DNA of 64,000 nt, taken from positions 1-64,000 of the forward strand of contig PCCK01000091.1 of the NCBI GenBank assembly GCA_002731695.1, in the 5' to 3' direction. Made by a program: the position numbers and the translations under genes. Below, in pieces: positions 62,212-64,000 of the stretch (its first letter is position 1; the number at the start of each line of letters is the position of its first letter). The DNA is from Porticoccaceae bacterium. Lineage in GTDB: Bacteria; Pseudomonadota; Gammaproteobacteria; Pseudomonadales; Porticoccaceae. The notes under the pieces were generated by a model, which did no database searches, was not told the origin of the DNA, and saw nothing but the letters and a program-made list of their open reading frames with translations.

Positions 62212-63694
62212 AGCGACATTTAAAAAACATTTATTACTCATGGTTGCCGGTTGTCTCGTCCCCCTAGGGCTCGCACCGTATGACATATGGGTTATTACAT
62301 TACTATGCCTGACTTTTTTATACCAACAAATCACAACTCATAAGTCTGAGAAGATTATCTCGCTCGTTATCACTTTTAACTTAGGGGCTTTTCTTACTGG
62401 AACCAGTTGGGTCTTCGTCAGCATAAATAAATATGGCTTCGTGCCGGTACCATTTTCACTTATTGCTACTTTTTTTTTCTGTCTATTTTTGTCCTTTTTG
62501 AACTCTATTCCATTTGCCATATGGAGCAGGACTCCCCAAAACCGAGTATCTAGTGTACTTGCTTTTTCCTCCCTTTGGGTCCTCGGAGAGTGGTTACGAA
62601 GTTGGTTTTTAACCGGCTTCCCCTGGTTACTTGTTGGATATAGCCAGTCATCTAACTGGCTGAGCGGCTGGGCTACCATCGGGGGAGTCTTTTGGGTGAG
62701 TTTTATCTCAGCTTTAATTGCAGCTTGTATCTGGGAAATTTACCTAATACGCTCAAAACCAAAAGAAGTAATGCTAAGCTTTACACTAATTTTATTCTTA
62801 GCGATAACGGGTGCAAATTTATTACACATGAATTGGACAAAACAGTCTGGAGATGTTCTTAAAGTTGCTTTAATACAGCCAAATATCGATCAGCTACAAA
62901 AATGGTCTCTCGACAGCCGAAATCGCATCCTCAACCAACTCTCTGCACAATCTTCACTATATTGGGACCACGACTTGATAATCTGGCCAGAGGCAGCGAT
63001 ACCGATAATTCCCCAGAATGCAAACTTATTTTTGAGCAAAATCGGTCGTCGGGCCAGAGAGACTGGCACCACGCTGATAACCGGAATCCCGACTTATAAT
63101 CCAAATACACAAAGATACCATAACTCTGCCCTCGCACTTGGAGAAAAAACTGGGCAATACGATAAAACCAAGTTGGTGCCATTCGGCGAGTATGTTCCAA
63201 TGGACAACCTTTTACGAGGCCTTATTAGGTTCTTCGATCTTCCAATGTCTAATTTCTCCCGAGGTGAAAAGCATCAGGATCTTCTATCAGCCCATGGGCA
63301 CAAAATTGCATCCGCCATTTGTTATGAAGTAGCGTATCCAGATCTCGTTGCAAATAACGCAATAGGAGCGAGTTTAATACTAACCATTAGTAATGACGCT
63401 TGGTTTGGAGATTCGTTAGCCCTTCCGCAACACCTGCAAATGGCACAGATGCGATCTATCGAATTGTCAAAACCAATAATTCGCGCAACCAATAACGGGC
63501 TCTCCGCAACGATAGATCATAAAGGACGAATTATAAGTCAGCTCGACCCCTTCATTTCAACCGAACTCTCGGGGAGTATTCGGCCCATGTCAGGTCAAAC
63601 TCCATTTGCAAAATTCGGTTCAATACCGTGTATCGCATTCTGCTCAATAGTGGTAATGTTCTTGGTATTTCTAAAATTAAGAGAAAAGTTTTGA
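62201..63694 (+). CDS. lnt: Apolipoprotein N-acyltransferase
   Basis: Nitrilase-type domain with KLVPFGEYVP and SNDAWFGDS; synteny. Confidence 0.95.
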   Translation: MLSKATFKKHLLLMVAGCLVPLGLAPYDIWVITLLCLTFLYQQITTHKSEKIISLVITFNLGAFLTGTSWVFVSINKYGFVPVPFSLIATFFFCLFLSFLNSIPFAIWSRTPQNRVSSVLAFSSLWVLGEWLRSWFLTGFPWLLVGYSQSSNWLSGWATIGGVFWVSFISALIAACIWEIYLIRSKPKEVMLSFTLILFLAITGANLLHMNWTKQSGDVLKVALIQPNIDQLQKWSLDSRNRILNQLSAQSSLYWDHDLIIWPEAAIPIIPQNANLFLSKIGRRARETGTTLITGIPTYNPNTQRYHNSALALGEKTGQYDKTKLVPFGEYVPMDNLLRGLIRFFDLPMSNFSRGEKHQDLLSAHGHKIASAICYEVAYPDLVANNAIGASLILTISNDAWFGDSLALPQHLQMAQMRSIELSKPIIRATNNGLSATIDHKGRIISQLDPFISTELSGSIRPMSGQTPFAKFGSIPCIAFCSIVVMFLVFLKLREKF

Positions 63695-63709
63695 GGTGAA
63701 TTAAATACA

Positions 63710-64000
63710 ATGTATGTGTCCCAAAAATCCTATGCATTCTATTCCATGTTCTGGATATTTTTATTATTCTGGAGCTCGCAATTGTCGTGTCTCGAAGCGG
63801 GCGACTTAGCGCCGGATTTTAGTCTCGAGGCCTCTGATGGAAAAACCTATCAGCTCAGCGAGGTCCTTAAGGAACATATAGTAGTAATTGCATGGTATCC
63901 TCGCGCATTTACCTCAGGATGCACCATAGAGTGTAAGTCCTTGGCAGAAAATGGGTATCTTATAAAAAAAATGCAAGTTGCATATTTCATGGCGAGTGTG
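63710..64000 (+). CDS. Peroxiredoxin (Bcp/PrxQ-like), N-terminal fragment truncated by window end
   Basis: Hand translation from ATG 63710: MYVSQKSYAFYSMFWIFLLFWSSQLSCLEAGDLAPDFSLEASDGKTYQLSEVLKEHIVVIAWYPRAFTSGCTIECKSLAENGYLIKKMQVAYFMASV; signal-peptide-like N-terminus. Confidence 0.85.
   Translation, partial: MYVSQKSYAFYSMFWIFLLFWSSQLSCLEAGDLAPDFSLEASDGKTYQLSEVLKEHIVVIAWYPRAFTSGCTIECKSLAENGYLIKKMQVAYFMASV

Overview
The window is a contiguous stretch of what looks like a free-living (probably marine) gammaproteobacterial chromosome, gene-dense and mostly housekeeping. From left to right it contains: the yrbG-kdsD-kdsC-lptCAB-rpoN-hpf-ptsN-rapZ-npr cluster; yjgA; yhdP; maf-mreDCB; gatCAB; an accessory patch with two bactofilins, a ParA-like ATPase, a small DUF2256-like zinc-ribbon protein absent from the ORF track, and a COG3380-like FAD oxidoreductase with no usual start codon; an ABC-F/ABC exporter pair; a saccharopine-dehydrogenase-like protein; ettA; a hotdog thioesterase; a SPOR protein; amtB; a vitamin B12 uptake locus (btuFDC-cobO-decayed paralog-btuB) headed by a clear cobalamin riboswitch; radA; a DnaT-repeat/lambda-P-like replication pair; aceK; a rearranged type II secretion cluster (E-F-G-H-I-J-K-L-M-C-D-A-B order); miaB; and phoH-ybeY-ybeX-lnt plus a truncated peroxiredoxin. 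I found no tRNA, rRNA, CRISPR array, transposase or prophage. The strongest non-routine observations are the frameshifted cobalamin-binding pseudogene inside the riboswitch operon, the FAD oxidoreductase start problem next to an overlooked zinc-ribbon ORF, the triple DnaT-domain plus P-like loader pair, paired NtrC-like palindromes upstream of amtB, and the bactofilin/ParA patch. All family assignments come from reading the sequence and recall; no database search was run.
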